Positions 1 to 8,995 of a DNA stretch of 64,000 nt are shown in pieces (the stretch's first letter is position 1; every line of letters begins with the position of its first letter). The stretch covers positions 1-64,000 of the forward strand of contig DEZK01000016.1 in the NCBI GenBank assembly GCA_002365175.1. Reading direction: 5' to 3'. A program made the position numbers and the translations under genes. The notes under the pieces are model-generated. The model did no database searches. It was not told where the DNA came from and saw only the letters and a list, made by a program, of their open reading frames with translations. This stretch comes from Raskinella chloraquaticus (SeqCode). GTDB lineage: Bacteria; Pseudomonadota; Alphaproteobacteria; Rhizobiales; UBA4765.

Positions 1-5
1 GTCCA

Positions 6-35
6 ATCCATCATGGGGGCAATGGCGAAACGCCA
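6..35. repeat. Hairpin-bearing repeat, copy A
   Basis: The 15-mer ATCCATCATGGGGGC at 6-20 is followed by a short hairpin (TGGCG at 23-27, AAA loop, CGCCA at 31-35). The same 15-mer followed by a different hairpin occurs at 38582-38619, and both copies are followed by a T-rich stretch. Both lie next to mobile-element debris. Function unknown; it could be the edge of a common element or a regulatory leader. The window begins here, so what lies to the left is not visible. Confidence 0.4.
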
Positions 36-141
36 CGGACTGAAATTCCTTCGTTTTTCTTTGTTTTTGGTATCATGCATAGAGGAGCTTTGTCCCTTTC
101 ACGCCTGATGGATTGCCATTCCGGCTCATTTCAAGATCGAT

Positions 142-351
142 TTACAGGTCTGGCCGCAAGCAGCTTGATGGCATTGTAAACCCATGCGTAGCATTGCACA
201 GCGAATGCGCAAAGATGGGCCAGTGGCCTGGCTCGCCCGGACGTGCCCTGCGTTGGCGGTAGACCCTTGGCGCGAATAATGGTCCTCGAACGACGCTTGA
301 GTCGAGACTGACATAGTCGTTGTCGGGGTCGGTCACGAGCTGGGCGAACAC
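142..351 (-). pseudogene. IS5-family transposase fragment
   Basis: The minus-strand translation contains LVTDPDNDYVSLDSSVVR, which matches the conserved block DPDN-Y---DS--VRAH of IS427/IS5-type transposases around the first catalytic Asp. The similarity is lost immediately after VVR, and the rest of the frame (rich in Arg and Pro, stop at about 142) shows no transposase motifs. No start, no inverted repeats and no second ORF are visible. It is therefore a short relic, separate from the larger IS5 fragment that begins at 365. Confidence 0.5.
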
Positions 352-364
352 CTAGGGTCCAGAC

Positions 365-815
365 TCATAACCAGTAACTGACGGTTGCCGCGATGCAGAT
401 CGCGGCGAGGAAGTTGACGGCGTTCCGGTCATAGCGGGTGGCGACGCGTCGGAAGTCCTTCAGGCGGCAGAACATGCGCTCGATGGCGTTTCTGCGCCGG
501 TAGAGCACGGGCGAGAAGCAGGTCTTCCAGACGCGGTTTGCCTTTGGCGGGATGTTCGGCATGGTGCCGCGCTCCTCTACCTGCGGGCGGATCACGTTTG
601 AATCGTACCCCTTGTCCGCATGCAGGATTTCGCACGGCGGCAACCGGTTCAGCAATTCCGATCCCGCCGTGCAATCCGCGACTTGGCCGCCGGTGAGCAG
701 GAAGGCGATGGGGCGGCAGTATTCGTCGGTCAGGGCGTGGATTTTGGTCGTGCGCCCGCCACGCGAACGACCGATCGCCTGACTTTTCTCCCCCCTTTTC
801 CACCCGAAGCGGAGC
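365..815 (-). pseudogene. IS5-family transposase, 5'-truncated
   Basis: The minus-strand frame carries the C-terminal part of a DDE transposase of the IS427 group of IS5: QAIGRSRGGRTTKIHAL, then TGGQVADC, then LHADKGYDS with the second catalytic Asp, then RRRNAIERMFCRLKDFRR with the catalytic Glu, and the usual hydrophobic end. The first third, including the first catalytic Asp, is missing. At its upstream side the sequence passes within a few dozen bases into an oppositely oriented IS630 transposase, so the reading frame that continues to 889 is partly antisense IS630 sequence. The stop lies just inside GACTCATAA, a string shared with another IS5 scar at 36838. Non-functional remnant. Confidence 0.75.
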
Positions 816-1464
816 AAGGCCGTGTGGATATTTGTCCACGCCGAGGGCCTGAGCTTCAAAAAAAACCGTGCTGCCGACGGAACAGTCACGGCCGGATATC
901 GCCCGCAAACGGGCGCGCTGGAAGTCCCATCAGCACAAGATTGATGCCAGACGCCTCGTCTTCCTCGATGAGACGTGGATCAAGACCAACATGGCGTCCT
1001 TGCGCGGCTGGGGGCCGCGCGGTCAGCGGCTCGATGCCCGTGTGCCGCACGGGCACTGGAAGACGCTCACCTTCATCGCGGCACTCCGTCATGACCGCAT
1101 CGATGCACCATGGGTCATCGACGGGCCAATCAACGGGAACATCTTCACCACCTATGTGACCAAGGTGCTCGTCCCGACCCTCGCCAAAGGCGACATCGTC
1201 ATCCTGGACAACCTTGGCTCACACAAAGGAAAGGCTGCAAGAAGCGCCATCCGGGCCGTCGGCGCGCATCTCTTGTTCCTGCCGGCCTACAGCCCCGATC
1301 TCAACCCGATCGAGCAGGTCTTCGCAAAGCTCAAACACCTCATGCGAGACACCTCACCGCGAACCGTCGAGGACACATGGCGGAAGGCTGGACAAATCCT
1401 CGACCTCTTCTCGCCGGAGGAATGCGCAAACTATCTCAAAAACTCCGGATATGCTTCTGTCTAA
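816..1464 (+). pseudogene. IS630-family transposase, 5'-truncated and frameshifted
   Basis: From about 816 a plus-strand frame reads VWIFVHAEGLSFKK, and from 868 a second frame reads VLPTEQSRPDIARKR and continues to the stop at 1464. They join into one IS630 (DDE_3) transposase if one A is removed from the run of eight A at 858-865. The catalytic block contains LVFLDETWIKTNM (first Asp), DIVILDNLGSHK (second Asp) and LPAYSPDLNPIEQVFAKLK (final Glu). The N-terminal helix-turn-helix domain is absent because the left side is replaced by an IS5 fragment. Some IS630 elements use frameshifting at A runs, so the run could be a recoding site of the parent element, but the truncation makes this copy inactive. 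Confidence 0.75.
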
Positions 1465-1552
1465 AAACGCCATGCTCTAATATTTCGTCGTCGAAGAGCA
1501 ATGAATACAAGGATACTTATCATGGATACCGTTGCATTATTCTCGATAAACT

Positions 1553-3175
1553 TTAATCTAAGCTGCTGATCCATTCACGTCCTGGCACAGCCTCGAAAAG
1601 GCTTCGCGTATAGGGATGCGACGGTGCTGCGAATATCTCGGCAGTGGCACCACGCTCAACGATCTCACCTCGTTGCATGATGGCGATTTCCTCGCACACA
1701 GTCGCGGCGACACGCAGATCATGCGTGATGAACAGCATCGACAGCCCAAAGGATTTTCTCAGGTCGTTCAGAAGTTCGAGCACCTGCTTCTGCACCGAGA
1801 CATCAAGGGCCGAGACCGGCTCATCGGCAACGATCAGCTTTGGCTTCACTGCAAGGGCGCGGGCAATGCCGATACGTTGGCGTTGCCCGCCCGAGAACTC
1901 ATGTGGATACCGGTCGACAGCATCCGGTTTGAGGCCGACGAGGCGCAGAAGCTCGCGCGCCTCGGCAATGGCTTGTTCGCGGCTGACGCCATTGAGCATT
2001 GGCCCCAGCGCGATGATATCGCCAACACGCTGACGCGGGTTGAGCGACGCGTATGGGTCCTGAAACACCATCTGCACATGCTTGCGAAAGGGGCGCAGTT
2101 CCGCACGTGTGCGACCGCTGATGCGTTCGCCGTCAATCTCGATCAAACCGCTATCGACGCTCTCCAGCCCAATGACGCAGCGTGCAAGGGTCGATTTGCC
2201 TGAGCCAGATTCACCCACAAGAGCAAGAGAGCTTTCCCGCTTGAGTTCGAGATTGATCTTCTTGGCCGCGTGCACCTCGCGAACCGTGCCCCCGAACAAG
2301 CCGGATGACGTCCGGTAGGTTTTTTCAAGATTTGTGACGCGCAGAAGCACGTTTGAATCCGCGTCAAGTTCTTGCAGACGTGGCTTGAGCCCGGGAACAG
2401 CCGCAACGAGCGCCTTGGTATAGTCAGCCCGTGGCGCCCTGAGCACTTGAGTTGCAACGCCTTGCTCGACAACCTCCCCATGACGCATGACGGCAACCCG
2501 ATCCGCAATTTCGGCAACGACGCCGAAATCATGAGTGATGAACAAGACAGCCGTTCCATGGGCGCGCTGAAGCTCCTTGATCAGGTGCAGGATTTGCGCC
2601 TGCGTCGTTACATCAAGCGCAGTCGTCGGCTCATCGGCAATGATCAGCGCCGGTTCGAGCGCCAGCGCCATCGCGATGACCACGCGCTGGCGCTGCCCGC
2701 CCGAGAGCTGATGCGGATAGCTCGCGATCATGCGCCCTGGCTCAGGCAAGTGAACATCGCGGATGAGGTCAAGCACCCGCTCGCGCCTTTGGAGCGGGGT
2801 CATCCTGGTGTGGATTTCCAGCACCTCTTCTATTTGCTGACCGACCTTCATCAACGGGTTGAGAGCGGTCATCGGCTCCTGAAAGATCATCGCGATGCGC
2901 CCGCAGCGAATGGCGCGCATGTCGTCATCTGGCAGTTCGAGAAGATCACGCCCTTCGAACATGATCTTGCCGCCGACAGCGCGGACGTGTGGAGCGGGCA
3001 GCAATCCGAGAATGGCCTTTCCCATCATCGACTTGCCGGAGCCGGATTCGCCAACGATGCAGAGGATTTCCTTCTGCCGGATCTCAAGCGAAACACCGCC
3101 AACGGCAAATTTGCGGTCGGACCATGCCGGCAAAGCGACCTTGAGATGGTCGATGGAAAGAACGATGTCGGTCAT
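1553..3175 (-). CDS. Dipeptide/oligopeptide-type ABC transporter, fused ATP-binding protein
   Basis: A 540-residue protein with two complete ABC ATPase modules, equivalent to DppD and DppF joined in one chain. Module 1 has Walker A GESGSGKS at residues 42-49, signature LSGGQRQR and Walker B ALIIADEP. Module 2 has Walker A GESGSGKST near residue 315, FSGGQRQR and LIVADEP. After module 1 there is the short oligopeptide-transporter C-terminal extension typical of this family. It is the last gene of a four-gene minus-strand operon; its ATG overlaps the end of the upstream permease by 4 bases. It powers import through the two permeases. The substrate is unknown, but the divergent amidase and racemase hint at an amide or amino-acid derivative. 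Confidence 0.92.
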   Translation of the reverse strand: MTDIVLSIDHLKVALPAWSDRKFAVGGVSLEIRQKEILCIVGESGSGKSMMGKAILGLLPAPHVRAVGGKIMFEGRDLLELPDDDMRAIRCGRIAMIFQEPMTALNPLMKVGQQIEEVLEIHTRMTPLQRRERVLDLIRDVHLPEPGRMIASYPHQLSGGQRQRVVIAMALALEPALIIADEPTTALDVTTQAQILHLIKELQRAHGTAVLFITHDFGVVAEIADRVAVMRHGEVVEQGVATQVLRAPRADYTKALVAAVPGLKPRLQELDADSNVLLRVTNLEKTYRTSSGLFGGTVREVHAAKKINLELKRESSLALVGESGSGKSTLARCVIGLESVDSGLIEIDGERISGRTRAELRPFRKHVQMVFQDPYASLNPRQRVGDIIALGPMLNGVSREQAIAEARELLRLVGLKPDAVDRYPHEFSGGQRQRIGIARALAVKPKLIVADEPVSALDVSVQKQVLELLNDLRKSFGLSMLFITHDLRVAATVCEEIAIMQRGEIVERGATAEIFAAPSHPYTRSLFEAVPGREWISSLD

Positions 3176-3999
3176 AGATCCGCGAGCCTCGGGTTGAGTG
3201 CATCGTTCAGGCCTTCACCAACCAGATTGATGGCCAAGACAGTGAGCAGGATGGCAATGCCAGGAACGGTGACGAGCCACCAGGCCTCGCGCATGAAGGA
3301 GCGGCCAGCGCCAATCATGAAGCCCCAGCTCATCACGTTGGGGGCGCCAAGGCCAAGAAAGGACAGTGCGCTTTCGGCCAGAATCGCGGTAGCAATCAGC
3401 AGTGAACCCGTGACAATGAGCGGTGACAAGGTATTGGGCAGAACCTGTTTCAGCAGGATCGCTGCATCGCCTTGCCCCGCGACGACCGCCGCCTGCACAA
3501 ATTCGCGCGACTTGACCGTCAGGACCTCGCCACGCACCACGCGGGCGATTGGAGGCCAGCTGACCGTGGCGATCGCCACCACAAGATTGAGCGCAGAGGG
3601 TGACAGGATCGCAATCAGCACAATGGCAAAGAGGAAGGAGGGAATTGTCTGAAAAAATTCAGTGAAACGCATGAGAACATCATCGATCAACCCTCCGTAG
3701 TATCCGGCAACAGCTCCCATGAAGGTGCCGAAGGCGACGGCAAACAGCGTAGCGAGAACGGCAATGAGGATTGTCGCGCGGGAACCATGAATGAGGCCAG
3801 CCAGCACATTGCGACCAAGACTATCCGTGCCAAGCCAGAATTCACCACCGGGCGCGGCCATTGGTTTGCCAACAATGGCGAAAGGGTCGGTTGGCGCCAG
3901 CACATTCGCGGCAATTGCGACGACGAGCAGCAATCCCAGCCATAAGAGTCCGAGATAAACGCGGGGATTGCCAAGAAACCGGGACCAGAATGTTTTCAT
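3172..3999 (-). CDS. ABC transporter permease, DppC type
   Basis: A 275-residue inner-membrane protein with about six hydrophobic segments, an N-terminal OppC-like transmembrane helix and a binding-protein-dependent transport domain. It shows the DppC hallmarks PTDPFAIVGKPMAAPG and FWLGTDSLGRNVLAGLIHGSR after the first helix, and the EAA-type cytoplasmic loop region EFVQAAVVAGQGDAAILLKQ. It starts 5 bases after the end of the DppB-type permease gene and its end overlaps the ATPase start by 4 bases, so the genes are translationally coupled. It forms the membrane channel with the upstream permease. Confidence 0.92.
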   Translation of the reverse strand: MKTFWSRFLGNPRVYLGLLWLGLLLVVAIAANVLAPTDPFAIVGKPMAAPGGEFWLGTDSLGRNVLAGLIHGSRATILIAVLATLFAVAFGTFMGAVAGYYGGLIDDVLMRFTEFFQTIPSFLFAIVLIAILSPSALNLVVAIATVSWPPIARVVRGEVLTVKSREFVQAAVVAGQGDAAILLKQVLPNTLSPLIVTGSLLIATAILAESALSFLGLGAPNVMSWGFMIGAGRSFMREAWWLVTVPGIAILLTVLAINLVGEGLNDALNPRLADL

Positions 4000-4004
4000 G
4001 GCGC

Positions 4005-4988
4005 TTACCCAATCCGAATACGTGGATCGAGGAAGACATAGATGACATCGACGATCAGGTTGACGATGACAACAAGCACTGCCGACATGAAAAAGATGCC
4101 TAGCAGCAGGTTGTAATCGCGCGCGAACAGCGACTGATAGGCAAGCTGTCCGAGCCCCGGCCAGGCAAAGATGGCTTCAACCACCACCGAGCCCCCCAGC
4201 AGGCCACCAGTCTGCACGCCTGCCATGGTCACAACCGGTAACAAAGCGTTGCGGAAGACATGGCGCGTTGTGATCTTGCGCTCTGTCTGCCCCTTGGCGC
4301 GGGCGGTGATGACATAGTCCAGACCGCGCTGTTCGAGCATCGACGCACGCATCAATCGGGCATAGAGCGCGAGGTAGAAGAGCGAGAGTGTGAGAGTCGG
4401 CAGCACGAGGTGATGCGCGATATCGACAAAGCGAGCCCAGCCTTCATGGAAGGCGACTACATCCTCCATGCCCGATGTCGGGAACCAGTCGAGCCAGATC
4501 GAGAACACCAGAACCAGCATCAAGCCAACCCAGAAGAGCGGCGTCGCATATACAATGATGGCCACAACCGAGATCACGTGATCCTTCCAGGTGCGCACCC
4601 AGAGCGCCGCCAGCAGGCCCATAAGAATGCCGAGCCCGAGCGATACGACAAGCGTTGAGCCCATCAGCAGCAGCGTTGGTCCCAATCGCTTCAGCAGCAG
4701 TTCAAGGACGGGAGCGCTCTGGCGGAACGAATAGCCAAGATCAAGAAACAGCAGGTTCTTCATGTAGTTGAAAAGTTGGACATAGACCGGCTGATCATGG
4801 CCGAACCGGGCGCGCAGTTGGTCGATGTACTCTTTTGGAGCTCCACCGGCTTCGCCAGCAAGAACGGTCGCAAGATCGCCCGGCGCAAGCTGGAGCAGCA
4901 AGAAATTCACGATCACGACGCCCAGTATGACCGGTATGGTCTGCAGGAGACGCCGGGCGATGTAACTCCCCAAAGAACCGGATTTCAT
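4005..4988 (-). CDS. ABC transporter permease, DppB type
   Basis: A 327-residue inner-membrane protein that begins MKSGSLGSYIARRLLQTIPV, the typical DppB N-terminus with one helix followed by the extracytoplasmic segment LAPGDLATVLAGEAGG. The ATG at 4988 is chosen because GGAGG lies about 8 bases upstream on the minus strand; the longer open frame to 5048 has no family similarity. The EAA-like loop is GLDYVITARAKGQTERKI. It is the second gene of the operon, between the solute-binding protein and the DppC-type permease. Confidence 0.92.
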   Translation of the reverse strand: MKSGSLGSYIARRLLQTIPVILGVVIVNFLLLQLAPGDLATVLAGEAGGAPKEYIDQLRARFGHDQPVYVQLFNYMKNLLFLDLGYSFRQSAPVLELLLKRLGPTLLLMGSTLVVSLGLGILMGLLAALWVRTWKDHVISVVAIIVYATPLFWVGLMLVLVFSIWLDWFPTSGMEDVVAFHEGWARFVDIAHHLVLPTLTLSLFYLALYARLMRASMLEQRGLDYVITARAKGQTERKITTRHVFRNALLPVVTMAGVQTGGLLGGSVVVEAIFAWPGLGQLAYQSLFARDYNLLLGIFFMSAVLVVIVNLIVDVIYVFLDPRIRIG

Positions 4989-5063
4989 GACCAGGCACCT
5001 CCAGCAAAGAAAGAGGGCGACCGGCAAAACTGCCGGCCGCCCTGGCACTATTTTTGTGGGTGC

Positions 5064-6647
5064 TTATTCCCGGTGCACCGTGGCAAAATTGCCGTAAATG
5101 CCCAATGGCGTGTCGATCACGTTCTTGAACTGCTTGTTGATGACAGTCGGATAGGTCACCTCCAGGATATATGCGATGGGGCTTGCCTCGGAGACCTTTT
5201 GAACGAACTCCGCATAGAGTTTGCCGCGCGCAGCTTCATTGGGCTCAACAGCCGCTTTATCCATCAAGGCATCTGTTTCCGGGCTGGACCAGCGCGATCC
5301 GTTGACGAAGACGGTGCCGGGACGGATACGATCCGAATGTACAGCGCGATGCACGCCGAGTACGGGATCGGCGAGGTTGAAAAGGAAGTTAGAGGTGACA
5401 GCGAAATCATAGTCGGTGTAAGTCCGTTTCAGCCATTTCGGCAGGTCCTCGTAGCGGAGCGTTGCTTTCACGCCGATCTGTGCGAGATTCTGCTGAATGG
5501 TTTCGCCAAACCGCTGCCATTCCTCGCCATAGGGTGTAATGTCATGCGTGAACTCGAAGCGCGTGCCATCCGCCTTTCTTGGAAAGCCTGCCTCATCAAG
5601 CAGCTTGTTTGCGCGCTCGATACGATCGGCCACAGTGAAGTCGATGCCGGGCGCAAAGAGACCTGAGGGCTGGAAGTTCGAGCTGATGATGCCCATCGCT
5701 GGTTTGCCGAAGCCAAACCAGACGTTCTCGATGGTGAAGTTTCGATCCGCCGCGTATGATATCGCCTGACGTACCTTCGGGTTATCGAAAGGTGCTTGTT
5801 TGGTGTTGAAGAGCAGCTCGACCATGGGCGAAATCATTTCGGTGCCCTTGGTGCTCACTTCGATGTTTGGACGCGCTGCCAACTTCTTCGCGTCGTTGTA
5901 TGGTACTGCCCCAAGACCCGCGACATGGGCCTCGCCCTTTTCAAGAGCAGCGGTACGGGTTGAAGCGTCGGCGATGAAGCGTACAACGAGCCGGTCAAGG
6001 TAAGGCAGGCCAGCGCGCCAATAGTTCGGGTTCTTGTCAAGCCGGACAAATTCGCCACGACGCCATTCGCCAAACTTGAAAGGGCCGGAGCCGATCGGTG
6101 TGTTGGCATTGGCATGTGTCTTGATGTCACCCTGCCCATAGATGTGCTTAGGCACAATCGGGCTCTCATAAGAGGACAGCGCCTTGAGAATGACTGGCGC
6201 AGGGGTTGCAAGCCGGAAGATTGCGGTATGCGCATCGGGGGTATCGACCGCGGTCACATCGCGGAAAGTGGCGATGCCGCGCGGATGGTTCTTCTTGAGC
6301 ACTTCCATGATGGTGAACTGCACGTCTTCTGACGTGAAGGGTTTACCATCGTGGAATTTCACATCCTTGCGCAGCTTGAATGTGATTGACTTGCCATCAG
6401 GCGAGACCTCGAAACTTTCGGCCAGGGACGGCTTCGGCTTGAGGTCAAACCCATACTCGAGCAATCCGTCGAACACCTTGGCTGTGACCTGGCCGATCGG
6501 GGCTGATGTCGAAATATAGGGGGCAAGGTTGGGAGGCTCAGGCTGGGTGATCTGCACCAGCGTACCACCCGATTTTTGCGCCATCGCGGGCAAGCTCAAA
6601 AGAGCTGTCGTTGCCAGTGCCAGAGCCAAAACAATACGTATGTTCAC
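5064..6647 (-). CDS. ABC transporter substrate-binding protein, family 5 (DppA/OppA-like)
   Basis: A 527-residue periplasmic protein with a clear signal peptide (charged N-terminus, hydrophobic stretch LALALATTALLSLPAMAQ, cleavage after AMA) and the family-5 solute-binding fold: TLVQITQPEPPNLAPYIST near the N-terminus, the core SFEVSPDGKSITFKLRKDVK and FHDGKPFTSEDVQFT. The start codon is GTG, with AGGAGA about 8 bases upstream. It is the first gene of the minus-strand transporter operon and faces the amidase gene across a roughly 140-base divergent promoter region. Family members bind di- and oligopeptides, nickel chelates, opines or glutathione, so the ligand cannot be fixed from sequence. 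Confidence 0.92.
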   Translation of the reverse strand: MNIRIVLALALATTALLSLPAMAQKSGGTLVQITQPEPPNLAPYISTSAPIGQVTAKVFDGLLEYGFDLKPKPSLAESFEVSPDGKSITFKLRKDVKFHDGKPFTSEDVQFTIMEVLKKNHPRGIATFRDVTAVDTPDAHTAIFRLATPAPVILKALSSYESPIVPKHIYGQGDIKTHANANTPIGSGPFKFGEWRRGEFVRLDKNPNYWRAGLPYLDRLVVRFIADASTRTAALEKGEAHVAGLGAVPYNDAKKLAARPNIEVSTKGTEMISPMVELLFNTKQAPFDNPKVRQAISYAADRNFTIENVWFGFGKPAMGIISSNFQPSGLFAPGIDFTVADRIERANKLLDEAGFPRKADGTRFEFTHDITPYGEEWQRFGETIQQNLAQIGVKATLRYEDLPKWLKRTYTDYDFAVTSNFLFNLADPVLGVHRAVHSDRIRPGTVFVNGSRWSSPETDALMDKAAVEPNEAARGKLYAEFVQKVSEASPIAYILEVTYPTVINKQFKNVIDTPLGIYGNFATVHRE

Positions 6648-6785
6648 CTCAGCGTCTCCTGTTTCTCGTTCATATGCAAATTCGATGCTAATCGCCCCCG
6701 AAGTCCCCGAATTGGGCTTTCGAATTCCAGATTAATGAGTATTGCCATATTCCCCTTGCTGGCAAGGTCAGATAGAGAGGACTAC

Positions 6786-8108
6786 ATGCTGGTTTCTGAA
6801 CTCTCTGTGCGAGATATCGCCCGCCTGAGCGCCGGTGGCCAACTGTCCGCTCGTTCGATCACTGGGCACTTTCTCGATGCGATCGCCGCTGAAAATGACA
6901 AGTTGCATGCGTTCGTCGAGATTTTCGCCGGGTCAGCGATACGTCGCGCCGAGGAACTCGACACGGTTGCATGCCGGTCGGGGGCAGTAGGCCCTCTGCA
7001 CGGCGTGCCGATCGCCGTTAAAGACCTCGCTCAGATCGGTAACCGCTCTCCCGGGTTTGGCTCGAAATGCTATGCGCCGCTGCAAGGAGCGACGACGGCT
7101 CCAGCCATCCAGCGCCTCATCGACGCCGGGGCCGTCATCATCGGCATGACGCATATGGTGGAGTTTGCCATCGGCGGCTGGGGAACCAACCATGCGATGA
7201 GCACACCTTGGAACCCGGTCGATCGTGATGTGCATCGCGTGCCGGGTGGATCAAGCAGCGGTTCTGCAGTAGCCGTTGCTGCCGGGCTGGTGCCAGCGGC
7301 CATCGGCTCCGATACGGGCGGATCAATCCGCATTCCGGCGTCGCTATGCGGGATTGTCGGGTTCAAGCCGAGCTTTGGCAGCATTCCGCTGGAAGGCATT
7401 GCGCCTCTCGGCCCCGATTTCGATACGCTCGGACCAATCACACGAAACGTTGCGGATGCGCGCCTGCTGTTCTCTGTTATGGCCGGACTGCCTGTGCAGG
7501 AAAAGAGAATCGGAAAGTCGCTTCATGTCGGGGTGCCGGCAAGCGAACAGCTCGCACCTTGCGACCCTGAGGTGCTCTCGAACTTTGAACGCTCGATCGA
7601 GTCATTGCGCTCAGCCGGCCACAAGGTTGAAATTTTCTCCTTCCCCAAGGCGATGACCGCATATCAGGCGCTCAATGGCAAAATCGTTGCCCGTGATGCC
7701 TATCGCCAGCACAGAGCGCTCGCCGAGGACTCTACAACCGCGCTGGACCCTTATGTCCGCCAACGCGTTCTGGCCGGTCGGGACATTGATGATGCGCGGT
7801 ACGACGCGCTTTTGGAGGATCGTGCTGCCGCGATTGCTGAATTCAGATCGGGATACACGCGCTTCGATATCTTCGCACTGCCCGGCACCCCTTTGCCCGC
7901 GATTCCTGTCAGTGCCGTAGATGAATCGACGATCCCGATGTCCCGTTACACCAGAGTCGGCAATTGCCTTGACCTTTGTGGGCTGAGCCTTCCGAATGGC
8001 GTCACCTCGACAGGGTTGCCCACGGGCTTGCAGCTGATGTCCTGGAGCGGTGCAGACGCTGAACTGCTGGATTTCGCTGAACAGGTTTCTCAGGGTATCG
8101 GTAGCTGA
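6786..8108 (+). CDS. Amidase signature family enzyme
   Basis: A 440-residue amidase-signature hydrolase. The Ser-cisSer-Lys triad is visible: Lys79 in IAVKDL, the GGSSSGS loop at 154-160 and the nucleophilic Ser180 in GSDTGGSIRIP. ATG 6786 is chosen because GAGAGG lies 6 bases upstream and because the homologous start (S-LSVRDIARLSAGG) is here; the open frame extends upstream without similarity. It is divergent from the Dpp-type transporter and followed after about 50 bases by a racemase-like gene. It probably hydrolyses an imported amide or amidated amino acid to a carboxylate and ammonia. GatA, AtzF-like and aryl-acylamidase functions cannot be told apart; no gatB or gatC is nearby, so a tRNA amidotransferase role is unlikely. 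Confidence 0.88.
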   Translation: MLVSELSVRDIARLSAGGQLSARSITGHFLDAIAAENDKLHAFVEIFAGSAIRRAEELDTVACRSGAVGPLHGVPIAVKDLAQIGNRSPGFGSKCYAPLQGATTAPAIQRLIDAGAVIIGMTHMVEFAIGGWGTNHAMSTPWNPVDRDVHRVPGGSSSGSAVAVAAGLVPAAIGSDTGGSIRIPASLCGIVGFKPSFGSIPLEGIAPLGPDFDTLGPITRNVADARLLFSVMAGLPVQEKRIGKSLHVGVPASEQLAPCDPEVLSNFERSIESLRSAGHKVEIFSFPKAMTAYQALNGKIVARDAYRQHRALAEDSTTALDPYVRQRVLAGRDIDDARYDALLEDRAAAIAEFRSGYTRFDIFALPGTPLPAIPVSAVDESTIPMSRYTRVGNCLDLCGLSLPNGVTSTGLPTGLQLMSWSGADAELLDFAEQVSQGIGS

Positions 8109-8160
8109 CATTGGCGTGCTGGCCAGCAATACTGCATTCGATCTGCAAGGGACCAAGGGC

Positions 8161-8865
8161 ATGGCAGGGCGCCGACTGATCGGGATATTGGGCGGCATGG
8201 GCCCGCTCGCGACCGTTGATTTCATGCAGAAGGTGATTGAGGCGACCCCGGCTGAGCGGGATCAGGACCACGTTCCTCTGATCGTGTATTCCGTTCCGCA
8301 GATTCCTGACCGGGTTGGCGCGGCTTCTGCCGGAACCGATGAACCATTGCCAGCAATGCTCACCGGAATAAGGACGCTGGAGCAAGCAGGTGTCGCGGCG
8401 ATCGCAATTGCCTGCAATACGGCGCATGCCTGGTATGATCAACTCGCTGCCTCGACCAAGGTCAAGATCATCCATATGGCGCAGGCGGTGATCTCAGCTG
8501 CCGCGCAGAACAACGGGCCCGTTGCCTTGATGGCAACTGTGGGCACCCTTCAGGCTGGCATCTACCAAGGTTACTTGGAAAAGGCAGGATGGCATGCGCT
8601 TGTGCCACAACCCGATGTTCAGAAAGTGATCAATGACGCCATCGCTGCCGTGAAACTTGGGGAAATCGAACGCGCACGGGTCAGCTTCGATGTTGCCGGA
8701 GCCAGTCTGCTTGCCTCAGGCGCGGATCGGCTTTTGCTTGCCTGCACAGAGCTCCCGGTTGCGGCAAAGGGCTCGATCCACGAGGCCCGCTGCCTCGATG
8801 CTACCGCTTGCTTGGCACAAGATTGTGTTGCGTTCTCCTGCGGCCTCGATGGCAACGCGATATGA
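8161..8865 (+). CDS. Aspartate/glutamate racemase family protein
   Basis: A 234-residue protein starting IGILGGMGPLATVDFM, the hallmark of cofactor-independent Asp/Glu racemases. The two catalytic cysteines are present: Cys85 in IACNTAH and Cys195 in LACTELP. The length fits the YgeA/RacD group. ATG 8161 is preferred over the upstream in-frame codons because the family begins at the GGMGP strand and AAGGGACC lies just upstream. It follows the amidase by 52 bases on the same strand, so the two are probably co-transcribed. It likely interconverts an amino acid enantiomer produced by the amidase; relatives also include broad-specificity amino acid racemases and maleate-type enzymes. Confidence 0.88.
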   Translation: MAGRRLIGILGGMGPLATVDFMQKVIEATPAERDQDHVPLIVYSVPQIPDRVGAASAGTDEPLPAMLTGIRTLEQAGVAAIAIACNTAHAWYDQLAASTKVKIIHMAQAVISAAAQNNGPVALMATVGTLQAGIYQGYLEKAGWHALVPQPDVQKVINDAIAAVKLGEIERARVSFDVAGASLLASGADRLLLACTELPVAAKGSIHEARCLDATACLAQDCVAFSCGLDGNAI

Positions 8866-8995
8866 GTGTAGTGCCGATCCAGTGCCAACGGTTCACGGGT
8901 TTTGCCTTCGCGTTGGCGTATGACCGGGGGATCAAACCATGCACGAGCATGCGCCTTGAACCACTTTGTGGGAACAGATCTTCAGGTGCACACCT

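Noticed and set aside
2372..3652. Long open frame antisense to the Dpp-type ATPase gene
   Set aside because: Antisense to a well-supported gene in GC-rich DNA and without any domain.
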